Shown one piece after another: positions 27,819 through 38,000 of a stretch of DNA of 64,000 bases. Where the stretch lies: the NCBI GenBank assembly GCA_027307045.1, contig DAHUXR010000002.1, forward strand, positions 42,437-106,436. The letters are read 5' to 3'. Position numbers and translations under genes: made by a program. The stretch's first letter is position 1. Every line of letters begins with the position of its first letter. The notes below the pieces were generated by a model. The model had not been told where the DNA came from. It searched no databases and saw nothing but the letters and a program-made list of their open reading frames with translations. The stretch is from Acidobacteriaceae bacterium (GTDB taxonomy: Bacteria > Acidobacteriota > Terriglobia > Terriglobales > Acidobacteriaceae).

Positions 27819-28805
27819 ATGAAGCGTTATGCCAAACAAGAGCCGATTAGCAGCGCGGTGACCGTGGCCGTGGTCCAGGCTGCGTCCGTTGCGTTTGATC
27901 GTAAAAGAACACTGGCCAAAGCTTTGGACCTAACGCGGGATGCGGCAAAGCAAGGCGCTAAACTTGTACTCTTCCCAGAAGCTTTTATCTCCGGCTACCC
28001 TCGCGGGCTCGACTTTGGCGCCGTTGTGGGCTGGCGCACGGACGCGGGCCGCGAAGACTTTAAGCGATACTTTGAAAGCGCCGTGGAAGTCCCAAGCCCA
28101 ACGGTTGATGCACTGAGCAAAGCGGCGCGCACCAATTCTGTCTATCTGGTGATGGGCGTGATTGAACGCGAGCGCGGCACGCTCTATTGCTGCGTGCTTT
28201 TCTTCGCGCCTGATGGAACATTTCTGGGCAAGCACCGCAAGGTAATGCCCACGGCCTCTGAGCGGCTGATCTGGGGATATGGCGACGGATCAACTCTGCC
28301 TGTGTTTGATACTCCGCTGGGCAAGCTGGGGGCGGTAATCTGCTGGGAGAACTACATGCCGCTGCTGCGCACCTTCATGTATTCCCAGGGTATTGAAATT
28401 TATTGCGCGCCGACCGCTGACCATCGCCCCACATGGTCTGCGACCATGCAGCATATTGCCACCGAGGGCCGCTGTTTTGTTCTGGGCTGCAACCAGTTCA
28501 ACCGCCGCCGCGACTTCCCCAAAAATTATGCAACAGCATTCGGAGAAAAACCGGATACTGTACTTTCTCGTGGCGGAAGCTGCATTGTCAGTCCTTTCGG
28601 TGAATTTCTGGCGGGCCCGAACTTTGAAGATGAGTCGATCCTGGTGGCTGAACTGGATCGCGGCCTTTTGCCCAAGGCCAAATTTGATTTTGACGCTGTT
28701 GGCCATTACTCGCGACCGGATATCTTCCGTCTGCTGGTGGATGATCAGCCAAAGCCGCCCGTCGCCACATTGAGCAGTCAAACCAAGTCACGCAAAGCCC
28801 AATGA
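27819..28805 (+). CDS. Nitrilase (carbon-nitrogen hydrolase)
   Basis: This 328-residue hydrolase of the nitrilase superfamily has the catalytic triad visible: Glu54 (FPEAFISGYPRG), Lys141 (KHRKVMPT) and Cys175 (VICWENYMP). The long FISGYPRG and ERLIWGYGDGS stretches are those of true nitrilases (branch 1) that turn nitriles into acids and ammonia. It overlaps the following dehydratase gene by 4 bases (ATGA), suggesting one operon for nitrogen-compound breakdown. Confidence 0.92.
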   Translation: MKRYAKQEPISSAVTVAVVQAASVAFDRKRTLAKALDLTRDAAKQGAKLVLFPEAFISGYPRGLDFGAVVGWRTDAGREDFKRYFESAVEVPSPTVDALSKAARTNSVYLVMGVIERERGTLYCCVLFFAPDGTFLGKHRKVMPTASERLIWGYGDGSTLPVFDTPLGKLGAVICWENYMPLLRTFMYSQGIEIYCAPTADHRPTWSATMQHIATEGRCFVLGCNQFNRRRDFPKNYATAFGEKPDTVLSRGGSCIVSPFGEFLAGPNFEDESILVAELDRGLLPKAKFDFDAVGHYSRPDIFRLLVDDQPKPPVATLSSQTKSRKAQ

Positions 28806-29731
28806 TATCTCGCACTGAAATTCAGGATGCAGGCCGGCGGATCGCTACTCACGTCCGTCGCACGCCGGTGCTCGCATTGGAAGAAAAGGCCTTCGGCATT
28901 GATGCCAGGATTTTCTTCAAGCTTGAATGCCTTCAGCATACCGGCTCGTTCAAACCACGCGGCGCGTTCAACTGCATTCTGAGTTCTAAGATTGAGGAGG
29001 CCGGCGTGATTGCGGCTTCCGGAGGGAACCATGGCGCGGCCGTCGCCTATGCGGCACATAAGCTTGGGCATCGCGCGGAAATTTTTGTTCCGGTAATCAC
29101 GCCTAAAAATAAGGTTGACCGGCTGAAGCAGTACTGCGCTGCCATCAACATTACCGGCAACAGCTACTCAGAAGCGCTTGCCGCAAGCAAGGAACGCGCA
29201 TTGGAAACGGGCGCAGTGGCGGTCCATGCATATGACGATGCGCGTGTGCTTGCTGGCCAGGGGACGCTAGGCATGGAACTTGAAGAGCAGGTACGCGGCC
29301 TGGATTCCGTGCTGATTGCTGTGGGTGGCGGCGGATTGATAGGCGGCATGGCCGCTTGGTATCAGGAACGTGTGCGTGTGATCGCCATTGAACCGGAGCG
29401 TGCGCCTACGCTGCATAAGTCGCTGGCCGCCGGGCAGGTGGTGGACGTGGATACCGGTGGCGTTGCCGCCGATTCGCTTGGTGCCCGTCGCGTGGGTGAG
29501 TTAATGTTTCCGATCGCGCAGAGATTTGTTACGCAGTCATTGCTCGTGAGCGATGAGCGGATTACTGAAGCCCAGCGTGCACTATGGCAGCACTTGCGCT
29601 TGATAGCGGAACCTGGTGGCGCCACCGCTTTCGCCGCCCTGCTTTCCGGCGTTTACAAACCTCGTCCGGGAGAGAGGGTTGGCGTGGTGCTTTGCGGTTC
29701 AAACGCAGAGCTTTCAACCTTTCCTGTATAG
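28802..29731 (+). CDS. PLP-dependent threonine/serine dehydratase
   Basis: This 309-residue fold-type II PLP enzyme carries the internal aldimine Lys51 in TGSFKPRGA. The phosphate-binding loop is GGGGLIGG near residue 185, and the SGGNHGAAVAYA loop binds the substrate carboxylate. There is no ACT regulatory domain, so it is catabolic-type or a racemase-like relative. ATGA overlap with the nitrilase gene suggests co-expression. Confidence 0.85.
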   Translation: MISRTEIQDAGRRIATHVRRTPVLALEEKAFGIDARIFFKLECLQHTGSFKPRGAFNCILSSKIEEAGVIAASGGNHGAAVAYAAHKLGHRAEIFVPVITPKNKVDRLKQYCAAINITGNSYSEALAASKERALETGAVAVHAYDDARVLAGQGTLGMELEEQVRGLDSVLIAVGGGGLIGGMAAWYQERVRVIAIEPERAPTLHKSLAAGQVVDVDTGGVAADSLGARRVGELMFPIAQRFVTQSLLVSDERITEAQRALWQHLRLIAEPGGATAFAALLSGVYKPRPGERVGVVLCGSNAELSTFPV

Positions 29732-30072
29732 TTTCGTCCTGAGATCGACCCCAATCACGACTGAACAAGACTACAAATCTGCCTGCTCTCATTCACGAAT
29801 ATCGGGTTTTCCAGGTGTTTCTGCCCCTGGGTACGCCGATCCAAGCAATCTTTTGCATACACAAGTGTGTAAGATTTCACTCATTTCGGTCTTATTCTTT
29901 TGAAACATTTTTCCGATTCATTGCACTACATGATTGGCAATGCAACTTTGCCAAGGTAAAGTGTTCTTCCCCCTGATTTTTTTAAACCAACAACTCAAGA
30001 AGTGCGAGGGATAAGGATTATGAAAATCTGTTCTTCCGGATACAAAGTACTTCACGGAGCCCTCGATCAGGG
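29732..30072. other. Intergenic region between convergent genes
   Basis: No known gene. A 40-codon frame starting at ATG 30020, preceded by AAGGAT, runs into the antisense of the S9 peptidase end. It may be a truncated or chance frame. Confidence 0.4.
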
Positions 30073-32085
30073 TCATTTGTCTCCGCTCGCCACATTCTGC
30101 TGGCCCAGCAGGAACTGCTGCACAAACAGAATTGTCGAGTAGAAAAGGAAGTCCTGGTTTTTCTTCTTCGCGTAACCGTGGCCTTCATCATTGGCCATCA
30201 GGAACCACGTTTGGATTCCATTGCTCTTCAGCTTGTCCAGCATTTGTCGCGACTCTGTCCATGGCACGCGGGGATCGTTCTTCCCCACCACGGCGTAGAC
30301 CGGCTTGCGGATCTTCTCTGAGTTGTTGAGCGGCGCAGTCTTCTCCAGGTACTCGCGGATTTTGGGGTCGCGCTCATCGCCATACTCCACGCGCCGCAAA
30401 TCGCGGCGGTAAGCCTCTGTGTGCTCCAGCAACGTCACCAGGTTGGACGGGCCGACGATCGGTAATGAGCAGCAGATCTTGTCGTTGTATTCGTACGCGA
30501 CAGCCCACGTCATATAGCCACCGTAACTTCCGCCGGTAATCATGATCTTGCCGGAGTCGAGCGCTGGATTCTTGCCGATCCAGTCCAGCAGCGCGCCAAT
30601 GTCTTTATGTGTGTGATCGCGATTGACGCCGTTATCGAGCTTAAGGAAAGTCTTGCCGTATCCTGTTGATCCGCGTACGTTGGGAAAGATCAAAGCGACG
30701 CCTAGTTCATTTAGATAATAGTTATTCCTGCCCAGAAATCCGGGACGGTACTGCCCTTCCGGACCACCATGAATGTTCACCATCACCGGGCGCTTGCCCG
30801 GAAACTTGTTTGCGTCCGGCATGTAAAGGAAGCCGGAAATGGTCTTGCCGTCAAACGTCTGCCACTTGATTAGCTGTGGCTCAGCGAAAGCAGCAGTATT
30901 CAGGCCGCCGGTTTCGCTCGCAGTCCAGCGTTCAAGCTTGTTTGTGGTCACGTCAACGGAGTAAACATCGGCAGTGGATCTGGCGCTGGTGAGTACAAAT
31001 CCCAGGTCACGGCTGTTCTTGTGAAAATTCAGCCCGCCGATCAAGCCGGTGGGAATACCCGGGACAGGTTGGTATTGGCGCGTTGCCGTGTTCATCAGAT
31101 AGAGCTTGCTGATGCCGTCTTCATTGGTGACGAATGCGAGCGTTTTTCCATCTTCACTAAGAGCTATTTCATCCACGTCCCACTTGATGTCCGTCGTTAG
31201 ATACGTGGGATTCATGGTGGCCAGGTCAAAATACGCCAGGCGCTGGAATTCGGAATCACGATCGGTTGCCGTGTAAAAACCTTTGCCATCTTTGCTGAAT
31301 GGACCACCGCTGTAGGCAATTTCTACTCCATCAGCTTTTGGCGTCAGCGGCTTTTTCTCTCCGTTAGCAACGTCCGCGAGCCAGAGATAAGTTTGGTTGG
31401 CTGAGACTTCCTCCACCACCAGCAGCTTCTTGTTATCGGGCGACCAGTCCGCCACGCTCCAGCCGCCGCCTTCCAATTGCAGGAGCATCTTGTCTGACTT
31501 GGGATCGGTTGGGTCCATGATCCAGATATCCGTGTCTTTCCCCGTGCGGCGAGTCGAATTGTAAGCGATGCGGTTGTCATTGTGAGCAAAGCTGCGGCCC
31601 CCGTTGCGGGACTTTCCGTCGGTCAGCAGTGTCACGTTGCCATTGGCAATGTCATAGCGGTAAATCTGGAACCACTCGCCGCCACCGATGTCTTTAGAAA
31701 ACGTAAAGTAATCGCCTTTGGGACCGAAGTGGCCGCCGCCGGTGCGGTCTGGAAAAAACGTAAGCTGCGTGCGATCACCGCCGGGCATCTTGACCATATG
31801 GATCTGCGGAACATCGGCAAAGCGTGTTCCAATAAGCATCTCTCGCTTCGTGGGGTGCCAATCCTGCAATGTGGCCGAACGAAACTCGCCGTATTGATTG
31901 GCCTTTTCCGCAATCGCCGCCGGTACCGGGGGGATATTTTCCACTACAAGGTTGTCACCCGGCTTGAGTACGGCTGGCTGGGCTGGCGGCGCCGCTTGCG
32001 CCATGAGCGGAGAAACTGACATGAATATCGAGGTAAATAAAACGGCAGAACGCAAAGATGCAGAAAGAGAAAACACTTGTGTCAC
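30073..32085 (-). CDS. Secreted S9 family prolyl-oligopeptidase/dipeptidyl peptidase
   Basis: This 670-residue exported serine peptidase has a signal peptide (residues 1-31) and then a beta-propeller domain with WD-like repeats (residues 45-400). The C-terminal alpha/beta-hydrolase domain has catalytic Ser520 (GGSYGGY), Asp604 (GKNDPRVP) and His636 (NDEGHGY). Such enzymes remove dipeptides or cut short peptides in the periplasm. The start is GTG 32085 with GGAGGGATT before it. Confidence 0.92.
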   Translation of the reverse strand: MTQVFSLSASLRSAVLFTSIFMSVSPLMAQAAPPAQPAVLKPGDNLVVENIPPVPAAIAEKANQYGEFRSATLQDWHPTKREMLIGTRFADVPQIHMVKMPGGDRTQLTFFPDRTGGGHFGPKGDYFTFSKDIGGGEWFQIYRYDIANGNVTLLTDGKSRNGGRSFAHNDNRIAYNSTRRTGKDTDIWIMDPTDPKSDKMLLQLEGGGWSVADWSPDNKKLLVVEEVSANQTYLWLADVANGEKKPLTPKADGVEIAYSGGPFSKDGKGFYTATDRDSEFQRLAYFDLATMNPTYLTTDIKWDVDEIALSEDGKTLAFVTNEDGISKLYLMNTATRQYQPVPGIPTGLIGGLNFHKNSRDLGFVLTSARSTADVYSVDVTTNKLERWTASETGGLNTAAFAEPQLIKWQTFDGKTISGFLYMPDANKFPGKRPVMVNIHGGPEGQYRPGFLGRNNYYLNELGVALIFPNVRGSTGYGKTFLKLDNGVNRDHTHKDIGALLDWIGKNPALDSGKIMITGGSYGGYMTWAVAYEYNDKICCSLPIVGPSNLVTLLEHTEAYRRDLRRVEYGDERDPKIREYLEKTAPLNNSEKIRKPVYAVVGKNDPRVPWTESRQMLDKLKSNGIQTWFLMANDEGHGYAKKKNQDFLFYSTILFVQQFLLGQQNVASGDK

Positions 32086-32199
32086 AATCCCTCCAAGGAG
32101 TGGCGCAGAGAAAGCCTAATCGTGCTATCAGCCATCGTCAAGAAGAGTGACGTTTAAGAAACAGATGTGGTTAGCAACTTGCTATCGACTGATGCTGAG

Positions 32200-32862
32200 T
32201 TAAGCGGCGAGAGTGACGATGGGATCGAACTCGTAGATCAGGGTTCCGCTCTTTCCGGATTTTGCCGCAGCCGCCATCGCTTTACCTGCGATTTCCGCCT
32301 GCATGGAATGATATTTTCTTAACGGGCCGAACGTGAGCAGATCCAAAACAGGAGCAATCTTCATGCCGATGGTTTCGCCCAGCCTGAACTCCGCGCGCTT
32401 GCCAATGAGCAGACTCGGACGCAGAATATGCAGCGCCTTGAAGGGCAGCTTGGCCAGTTCCCTTTCCATCTCTCCTTTGGTGCGGAGATAGAAATTTTTG
32501 CTGGCCGGATCAGCGCCCACTGACGACACCACAACAAATTGTTCCGCACCGGCCAGAACCGCTTGTTGAGCAGCCCGCAACGGCAACTCCATGTCAACGT
32601 GGCGGAAGGCGGCCTGCGATCCGGCTTTGCGAATCGTGGTCCCCAGCGCGCAGAACACGTCTTGTGCGCCTTGAAAATCTTCCACGGAAAGTGTCGCCAA
32701 ATCGGCCACGCGTTGCGCAACCTTGGCCCGTGTAAGTGATGGCAACTCTCTGCGGCCGAATGTGAGCACCCTCGTATAATCCGGATCGTCGACCAGCGCG
32801 CGCAGGCAATAGCCGCCAACCAGCCCTGAGGCGCCCAAGACAACTGCTGTCCGCGAAGTCAT
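32200..32862 (-). CDS. NAD(P)-binding SDR-like oxidoreductase (HTATIP2/YbjT-like)
   Basis: This 220-residue atypical short-chain dehydrogenase has the glycine motif VLGASGLVGGYCL. VFCALGTTIRKAGSQAAFRHVD and the ending LTFGPLRKYHSM are typical of the TIP30/HTATIP2-like group. Substrate is unknown. ATG 32862 follows AAGGAAGAG; the longer frame (32892) is unlikely. Confidence 0.82.
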   Translation of the reverse strand: MTSRTAVVLGASGLVGGYCLRALVDDPDYTRVLTFGRRELPSLTRAKVAQRVADLATLSVEDFQGAQDVFCALGTTIRKAGSQAAFRHVDMELPLRAAQQAVLAGAEQFVVVSSVGADPASKNFYLRTKGEMERELAKLPFKALHILRPSLLIGKRAEFRLGETIGMKIAPVLDLLTFGPLRKYHSMQAEIAGKAMAAAAKSGKSGTLIYEFDPIVTLAA

Positions 32863-33005
32863 GCCGCTCTTCCTTCGCGATTTCCTTTGCAAAAGCTCAT
32901 GCCTCTACTTTACCAATTTTTAGTTCTCCACGGCGGACTTGAGCCAGGAGGAATAGAAGGAGGTCTTGCGCCGTCCATTTCTTTGACACGAGCTTTCTGC
33001 TTCTT

Positions 33006-33035
33006 TTGACACAGCCTTTCTGCCGCTGCTACTAT
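33006..33035 (+). promoter_or_regulatory. Putative sigma-70 promoter for tRNA-Glu
   Basis: TTGACA, 18 bases, TACTAT, located 115 bases before the tRNA. A 22-base near-repeat of the -35 region lies immediately upstream (32979-33000). Confidence 0.4.
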
Positions 33036-33150
33036 CAAATGGCAGTTCAGCAGGTTAGAATCAGATCGAAAATCATTGGCAAGCAAGAGATTGATTTGAA
33101 TTTAAACTACGCTGAATTCGAATGCGGATGATTCGATCCCGCCTGCACGC

Positions 33151-33228
33151 GTCCCCGTCGTCTAGCCCGGCCTAGGACATCGCCCTTTCACGGCGGTAAC
33201 ACGGGTTCAAATCCCGTCGGGGACGCCA
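33151..33228 (+). tRNA. tRNA-Glu (anticodon TTC)
   Basis: A full cloverleaf is seen. The acceptor stem GTCCCCG pairs with CGGGGAC, followed by discriminator G and an encoded CCA. The anticodon loop CCTTTCACG has the TTC anticodon. The T arm is CGGGTTCAAATCCCG. Confidence 0.95.
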
Positions 33229-33351
33229 AATCTAATCAACAACTTTGACTGACGTGCCTATTTCCCGCGGTACCAGCGCCGAGATCGCTGAGGCGGTGAA
33301 GCAATCGACGAGCGGAACAAGTCCAAGGCTAATGGCAAGACTCCCGCACGA

Positions 33352-34917
33352 TTATTGCTTCTTCTTTATCGGCGCTAATGCCACTGATGATTTTCCTTTT
33401 GCGCGGGTTACCGGCACCAATTCGCCACGTGCAATCGGCTTGCGCGCAAGCTCATAGTCTGACGCCCATGCTCCCTGCGCCACTGCGCTCTTGGCATTGA
33501 AAAAGTTCTCCAGCGCAATCGCAACCTGAAATGAAAAATCCGTCGAGTACGTATGCTCGTTCATAGATGTGGCACAGCGGATGTTCTGGAACCATGGCAT
33601 CCACTCAGGAGTGCCGCCTTTTGCCGGCGGAACTGTTTGCCCATCAGGCACCGCCGTTGGAGGCACAAGGCTAGTCACAGCCGGGTATTGTGCGGCAACA
33701 TGGCAGCCCATACACGATGTGGTGTTTAAATCAGCAGGGCCGTTTAAACGGAAATTCCATCCCAGATGTTGTGGAGGCAGGTCTTTGGTATCGAAGATCG
33801 CAGTCTCTTTCAGCTCTGGATTCACAGTGGTATGGAGCACAGGATAGGCGCCGCTGGTTTTGTTGATCTTGTTGTCAGGATCGTTTCCCCACATCAAGCC
33901 AACCGGGACCAGGTTCATGAATTTGTTCTGGTTGTTTAGCTGGCCGTTGTAAACAAATGTGCCAAACACCCAACCTGTAAGTCCGGGGGCATCGGCACGC
34001 GCGTCACGCACGGCAATGTCCATTTGCAGCAGGTTGACGGGCGTAACTTTGCGGGTGGAAGATTTCCAGAAGTTCTCAGTGATATAAGCTTTCCACTGCA
34101 AAGGATTTTCAAGATAAGCAATTTTGTCTGTTCCCTGCGGTGCGTCGGTAAAAAGGAGCTTGGCGAAAACTGTGCCAATGGGGAACCCTCCGCCATAGCG
34201 AGCGTCGGTAGCGCGTGGATCAGGATTGTTAGGATCGGCCCACATCTTTCCCATGGTGTATCCAGCCATGTCATTGACCAGCGTGATCGCATATACCGAG
34301 TAGTTCCCATCTTTACCTTTCTGGTCTGGACCCAACTGGTAGGGCGTTACAGGCGCTTCCTTGATAAGTCCACGAAATCCCTCGGTGCCGCCATTCGGTG
34401 GATATGCCTCTGGCCCTGTGGTCGTGGGATGAAGCCACGGAATGTGATACCAGCCGCGAACGTGGTTCTTGTAGGGATCCCAATCCGGCAGATTACCTTC
34501 AAAGGCGTAATCGCGGGCAGCCAGCAGGTATTCTTTGGGATTCTTTTTAAAGTCTATCTGCTCTACGAAGGCGGGCACGTGCTCCGGTTTCTCTTTGGGA
34601 AAATCAGCTTTCAAGCGAAAGATAGGCTGATCAGAATAATTCTGAATGTAGTCTGCAGGCTTCACCATAAAGCCAAAATCCGGAAAACTCATGCCGCGTT
34701 CCTTCTCGGCGGAGAGTGCCATGGCGGACGCAGACTGTGGGGCCGGCGTTTTGTTATCCCCTGCCGCTGGTTGAGCAGGTTTTGAATTGCATCCGGTTAA
34801 AAATGCCACCACGGCCAGCAGCATGAGGCTCAATGCAACGACAAATTGTTTGTGCATCAGCAAATTAACTGCCCGGAATTTCAGTTGCTCCTTATTATTG
34901 TTCCGCCTTAGTCGCAT
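33352..34917 (-). CDS. Mono-haem cytochrome c-type lipoprotein
   Basis: This 521-residue exported protein has a lipobox (LTGC) after a hydrophobic stretch, so it is probably membrane-anchored. One haem c motif, CMGCH, lies near residue 395. The rest, with many Trp/Tyr and conserved WGND/GWYHIPWLHP segments, resembles large acidobacterial cytochrome-like proteins without a clear name. It lies directly downstream of the molybdenum hydroxylase on the same strand with a 115-base gap and could accept electrons from it or a partner. ATG 34917 has AAGGAGAG upstream. Confidence 0.78.
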   Translation of the reverse strand: MRLRRNNNKEQLKFRAVNLLMHKQFVVALSLMLLAVVAFLTGCNSKPAQPAAGDNKTPAPQSASAMALSAEKERGMSFPDFGFMVKPADYIQNYSDQPIFRLKADFPKEKPEHVPAFVEQIDFKKNPKEYLLAARDYAFEGNLPDWDPYKNHVRGWYHIPWLHPTTTGPEAYPPNGGTEGFRGLIKEAPVTPYQLGPDQKGKDGNYSVYAITLVNDMAGYTMGKMWADPNNPDPRATDARYGGGFPIGTVFAKLLFTDAPQGTDKIAYLENPLQWKAYITENFWKSSTRKVTPVNLLQMDIAVRDARADAPGLTGWVFGTFVYNGQLNNQNKFMNLVPVGLMWGNDPDNKINKTSGAYPVLHTTVNPELKETAIFDTKDLPPQHLGWNFRLNGPADLNTTSCMGCHVAAQYPAVTSLVPPTAVPDGQTVPPAKGGTPEWMPWFQNIRCATSMNEHTYSTDFSFQVAIALENFFNAKSAVAQGAWASDYELARKPIARGELVPVTRAKGKSSVALAPIKKKQ

Positions 34918-35032
34918 CGTTTCTCTCCTTGCTCGATTGGGGTCAACTGCGTGAGTCCGGGATTTTGGGAGAGACCCCAAGCCCGGAGTTTGGCTGAAAG
35001 GCACGGACGGAGCCGTGCCTTCAGTCATCTTT

Positions 35033-38000
35033 CTAGTGAGGATTTTTGAAATCGTTGATGGAAACATCACAGGCCCGGCGAACTTCCTGCACGGTAGCTG
35101 GAGCATCCATTCTGAACAAGCCGTTGAGATTGCGCTCCAGACGAGAAGCCCTGACCGCGTCCTTTACCGCAAAAAACACGCTGTTTGACAGGACCAGTGG
35201 GGGTTCTCCAATTTCTTTTGACGAGAACAGATCGTTGGGGTCTTCCGGCACGTTCTTGGCGATGTCACGCGGGAAGAGATGCACATTCATCTCCAGCGGA
35301 ATCGTCGTAACTGCCGGAGGCTTATAGCGCCAGGTGTTCACGCTGTTCAGCCTTCCCTTCTCCGGCCCTTCCTGCTCGAACACCAGCTTTTCAGTCAGAA
35401 GATAGCCGACGCCCTGGATAAAAGCGCCTTCCACCTGGCCGATATCAATGGCTGGATTCAGGCTCCAGCCCATGTCATAAACAATGTCTGCGCTCAGGAT
35501 CTTCACCTCACCGGTCAGAATGTCCACTTCAACGACCGAGCACGCGCCGGAATAGGTGAAGCCGACAAACGAATCAACAATGCCGCTGATTGGGCCTGGC
35601 TGGCTGAGTTCGATGCCCGGTATTACCGGCTGGTCTTTTGCGCTCTTGAATGTCATTGCCGGCACAGGAGTGGTGCCGCCCTGGATGGGCGCGGTAAAGT
35701 TGGCAATCAGGTTCACGCGCTTGCTGTATGCAAGCTGCACCAGGTATTGCCAGATAAGTTTCTTTACCTTTTTGCCATTGACCACCGTCTCTATTTCTGC
35801 AGCCCAACCCTGCTGGCCGTAGTTCCAGAAATCTATATTCTGTTGCTTGCAATATCCTGGGCCGTTTTCTTTCAGCATCTCATAAGCAAATTCCATGAGC
35901 CGCGCGCTTAACGTCTCGCACGTCCTCTTCACGGCAGTTCCGTTATATGTGGTTCCCGTGGAGCCGCCGGTGCTGGTGGGATGCGGAGTCACGCTGGTGC
36001 GCGTGGTCTCAACATAGATCATTTCCATTGGCACATTGAGCACGTAGCTGGCAACCTGCACAATCTGGGTCGTCAGCCCCTGTCCCATCTCTATACCACC
36101 CTGGTGGATAATCACACTGCCATCGCCCTGATTAATGGAGATGATGGCAGCCGCCTGCTCAATCTGCACAAAGTTGTATCCGGAACCATACTTCACCGGG
36201 ATCATGCCCAGGCCGCGCTTGCGCCAGCGGTTCTTCTTGTTGAACTCTTCCACGGCGCGCAGCTTTTCGTGAAATTTGGAAATTTCCTTCAGGTACTTCC
36301 ACACGTCTTTCATGTAGCAGTAAGACAACGCCTGCCCGAACGGAGTGACATCCCCACGGTCATAAAAGTTTTTCTCCCGCAAAACCTCCGGCCGCATGCC
36401 GAGGGAGAAAGCTGCATCGTCAATGGCGTTCTCAATAATGTTCTTTCCCTGGACATCGCCAAAAGCGCGCATCGCCGTGCTCGGGGCGGTGTTGGTGCGG
36501 CAGACATCAAGCTGGTTTTCGAAGTTCGCAACCTTGTAAGCGTTGTCGGCGCGAAGCTGGATGCAGTTCGACACGATAAAAGAGCAGTCGTAGAACGCCC
36601 CTCCATCGCCCCACATTTTGGTCTGGAAGCCGCGAATGATTCCTTTGTCCTCAGGATTGGACAGGCCCCGGTCAACGGCAATCTGGTATTGGCCGTAATA
36701 GGCGTGGCGCTTGCCGATCATGATTGTGTCTGCTTCACGCGGCACCGCCACGCGCACCGGCTGCTTGCTTGAATACGCAGCTACGGCAGTGGGCCCCACA
36801 ACAAAACGCGCCTGTTCCGTCTTGCCTCCAAATCCGCCGCCTACCGCCGGCACCTGCACGTCAATGCGATGGTATTCAATGCCCAGCGCCATGGCCGTGG
36901 TGGCGTGCATTTCCATGGGGCTTTGCGTGGAAGGTTTCACGATGATGCGCCGCTCATCTGCGGGCAGCGCAATGCAGGCCTGCGGCTCCATGTAGAAGTG
37001 CGCCTGGCCGCCATTGATCTGGGTGCTCTCTATGACCTGGCAGGAGAGCCCATCCACGCTTCCTGTCCGGTTCACGATCTTGCGATCAAGCGGGTCTTTG
37101 TCCGGGGTCATCCAGTCAAAGCGGCTGCCCGGACGCGTAATCTTCCAGATGTGCGTCGCGAAAGGCGCGCTCGCGGGAGCATCAGCAAAGATGCTGCCCA
37201 TCGCGATGGCCTGCTCCAGATCAAGAATCGGTTCATACCATTCTTTGTTCCAGCGCTTGCCATCGGGCGGCGCGGGCTGTTTGGGCCACACTACCGGGGT
37301 ATAGGCAATACAGTTCTTTGTCGCGTACAGGGCAATATCAATGGCGTCCTGCTCGGTCTTCGCCAGCACCATGGCAATCGATTGTCCCAGGTAACGCACC
37401 TGGTCAACCGCAAAAAGCGGCTGGTCTCCTCCCATTCCCTGAAAGTTGATGCCGCCATCTTTAATCTCATTGGCAGTGATGAGATCAACAAAGGCCGGGG
37501 AAAATTCCGACAGATGGTGACGCAGCTCAAGTATCGTCACCTCTTCCTTCTTTCCGGGAATGATGAAGTGAAAGTTCGCCAGTGCACGGCTGCTCTGGAC
37601 AAACGCTCCATTTACCGTCAAAGGCGGCACCGGCAGCTCATGCGTGTAGTGCAGTTGCCCCGATGTCTGGTACATCGCTGTCAGCTTGATGTAAGGCTGG
37701 CCCACCGGCTGCTTCCACTTCTGACTGTCGTCGTAATGCTGCGTTCCGTCGCTTGCCGGCCAGCGTCCCCAAGTGATAATTCCGCTCGATCTGATGTCCT
37801 CAGGGACCGCGCCTTTGTCGGGCAAGAGCGCGTTCACTACGGCCTTATAGAGGAATGAGACCGCGAGCTGCGCGCGGTATTGGTCTGTGAATCCTTCTGA
37901 AGGCAGCCCTTTCATGCGTGCTGTCCAGCGCTTCAGCTCCGCCAGCACTTCGCGCTCCAGGATTTCAGCCAGTCGCGGCATTTCCGCCAGCGACAGCTTG

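Noticed and set aside
33151..33351. tRNA-Glu as attachment site of an island
   Set aside because: No integrase or direct repeat of the tRNA 3' end was found in the following kilobases.
36869..37858. Long plus-strand frame (329 codons) inside the molybdenum hydroxylase
   Set aside because: It is exactly antisense to a well-supported gene in which every cofactor motif is intact; high G+C makes long shadow frames common.
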